64,000 bases of DNA from Brachynemurus nebulosus. Taxonomy: Eukaryota > Arthropoda > Insecta > Neuroptera > Myrmeleontidae. The position numbers and the translations under genes were made by a program. This document shows, piece after piece, positions 63,173 to 64,000 of this stretch; the first letter of the stretch is position 1; each line of letters starts with the position of its first letter. The stretch lies in NCBI GenBank assembly GCA_035578155.1, contig JAPWDM010000022.1:4031076-4095075 (forward strand), in the 5' to 3' direction. Under the pieces are notes generated by a model. The model made no database searches. It was not told where the DNA came from and saw only the letters and a list, made by a program, of their open reading frames with translations.

Positions 63173-64000
63173 TGATTTTCTCTTTGATACTAGACTCAAA
63201 GCATTTAAAACGCAATTTTGCGTACGCCTGACTATATGTTATTTGTCACCTGGTAAAAGAAATATCAGTGTAGGTTAAATTTTGAGAAATATAGCATGTC
63301 CCAAAATATCTGAAATTGCTGAAGCGAGAACTATCTTCTCAAAAGAAAATAGATTCATGATTTGCAATTTCCCTACCAACCTACATAATATTTTAGTCTA
63401 TATACCTATAAAGTACGTTTTATAATATGTATTATCTACTTCAAGTATTTATAGAATACATTATGTCATAAGGTATTGTCTTTATAGGCAATTAGCGTTC
63501 ACGCCAATGAATGGGTAATTATTTTAAAGGTAACATTATAATATACGATGACTGTGTGTGTGTGTGTGTGTGTACGTATTGATAATATAGAAGACGAAGT
63601 ACCTTTGCACGTATAGGAAAACTGGGAACTAACAGAGGAAATACGGCGTTGTTTACATCACAAGAGAATCTAATTACCACACACAGGTAACAGAGGTATG
63701 TGTGTGTTATTAGAGATGACAACAAACAACGCTGTTGTGCAGAAGCAGGAGGAGTGAACCACTTCTTTACCTCCACTTACACCGGTGCGTCAAGTAGATA
63801 TAGTAGTGTGTATATGATAAGTGTGTATGAATGGAGGAACCGAAGCGAATTCAGGGAATACGTGGCGTCATATGTACTTACATCCATGTATATTTGTTGT
63901 ATCCAAGAGACGAACAAGAGAAAATAACAACAGAATTTTTCTTGTTGTTATATTGTTAAGTGCTCTGTTATATCTCCAGTTTGTTACAATATAACGGTGT
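63173..64000. other. Non-coding DNA with a (TG)n run
   Basis: A TG microsatellite lies at about 63551-63573. The patch 63690-63860 is GC-richer. The frame at 63700-63927 has no recognised domain. Confidence 0.45.

Noticed and set aside
63700..63927. 75-residue + strand frame in a GC-richer patch
   Set aside because: No domain or splice support; it was considered as a host exon but cannot be supported.

Overview
This is AT-rich eukaryotic DNA with low coding density. It most resembles intergenic or intronic sequence from a large, repeat-filled insect (or other arthropod) genome. The reasons are the many (AT)n microsatellites, degenerate LINE, piggyBac and mariner relics, TTAA- and TA-flanked miniature elements and tRNA-like SINE heads. 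Nothing bacterial is visible: no dense ORFs, operons, rRNA or CRISPR. I recognise no intact host protein-coding gene. The species cannot be fixed from the sequence.

Layout. 1-5.2 kb: one copy of a dispersed repeat, a CTTCCCAT-ended element, an (AT)n-cored repeat and a 120-bp satellite array (about 2.93-4.92 kb). 6.2-10.1 kb: a 0.87-kb inverted repeat, the 3' tail of one LINE on +, and a broken LINE with an R2-like restriction-type endonuclease on - (7.57-10.11 kb). 12.7 kb: a 39-bp near-perfect hairpin. 14-15.3 kb: an inverted TTCGAA/(AT)n element with another element nested inside. 16.2-20.7 kb: a palindromic element, a 1.24-kb terminal-inverted-repeat element, and an inverted copy of the dispersed repeat interrupted by a TTAA element. 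24-29.6 kb: tRNA-like SINE heads, a TTAA element and a mariner relic with its terminal inverted repeats. 31-37 kb: a second dispersed-repeat copy, a 135-bp tandem repeat and a 2.1-kb TTAA-flanked block. 38.6-40.3 kb: an RTE-like LINE fragment carrying a MITE with a 10-bp target duplication, then a 610-bp TTAA element with 18-bp perfect ends. 42.6-44.1 kb: a chain of possible small exons that keep one reading frame across three junctions. 47.6-49.4 kb: an inverted-repeat block enclosing a satellite copy and an (AT)n-cored repeat. 51-53.3 kb: a LINE ORF1 relic, a SINE head and a 232-bp tandem repeat. 53.8-57.4 kb: a long hairpin and a piggyBac transposase pseudogene. 59-63.2 kb: nested miniature elements, two with 8-bp target duplications.

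The features are not a functional pathway. They record layered transposon insertion, satellite expansion and microsatellite growth. The most useful observations are the insertion order that can be read directly, the (AT)n tracts with conserved flanks, the satellite linked to a recurrent element end, and the series of hairpins that could make double-stranded RNA if transcribed. The possible spliced mini-ORF at 42.7-43.7 kb is the only candidate for an undescribed host transcript.
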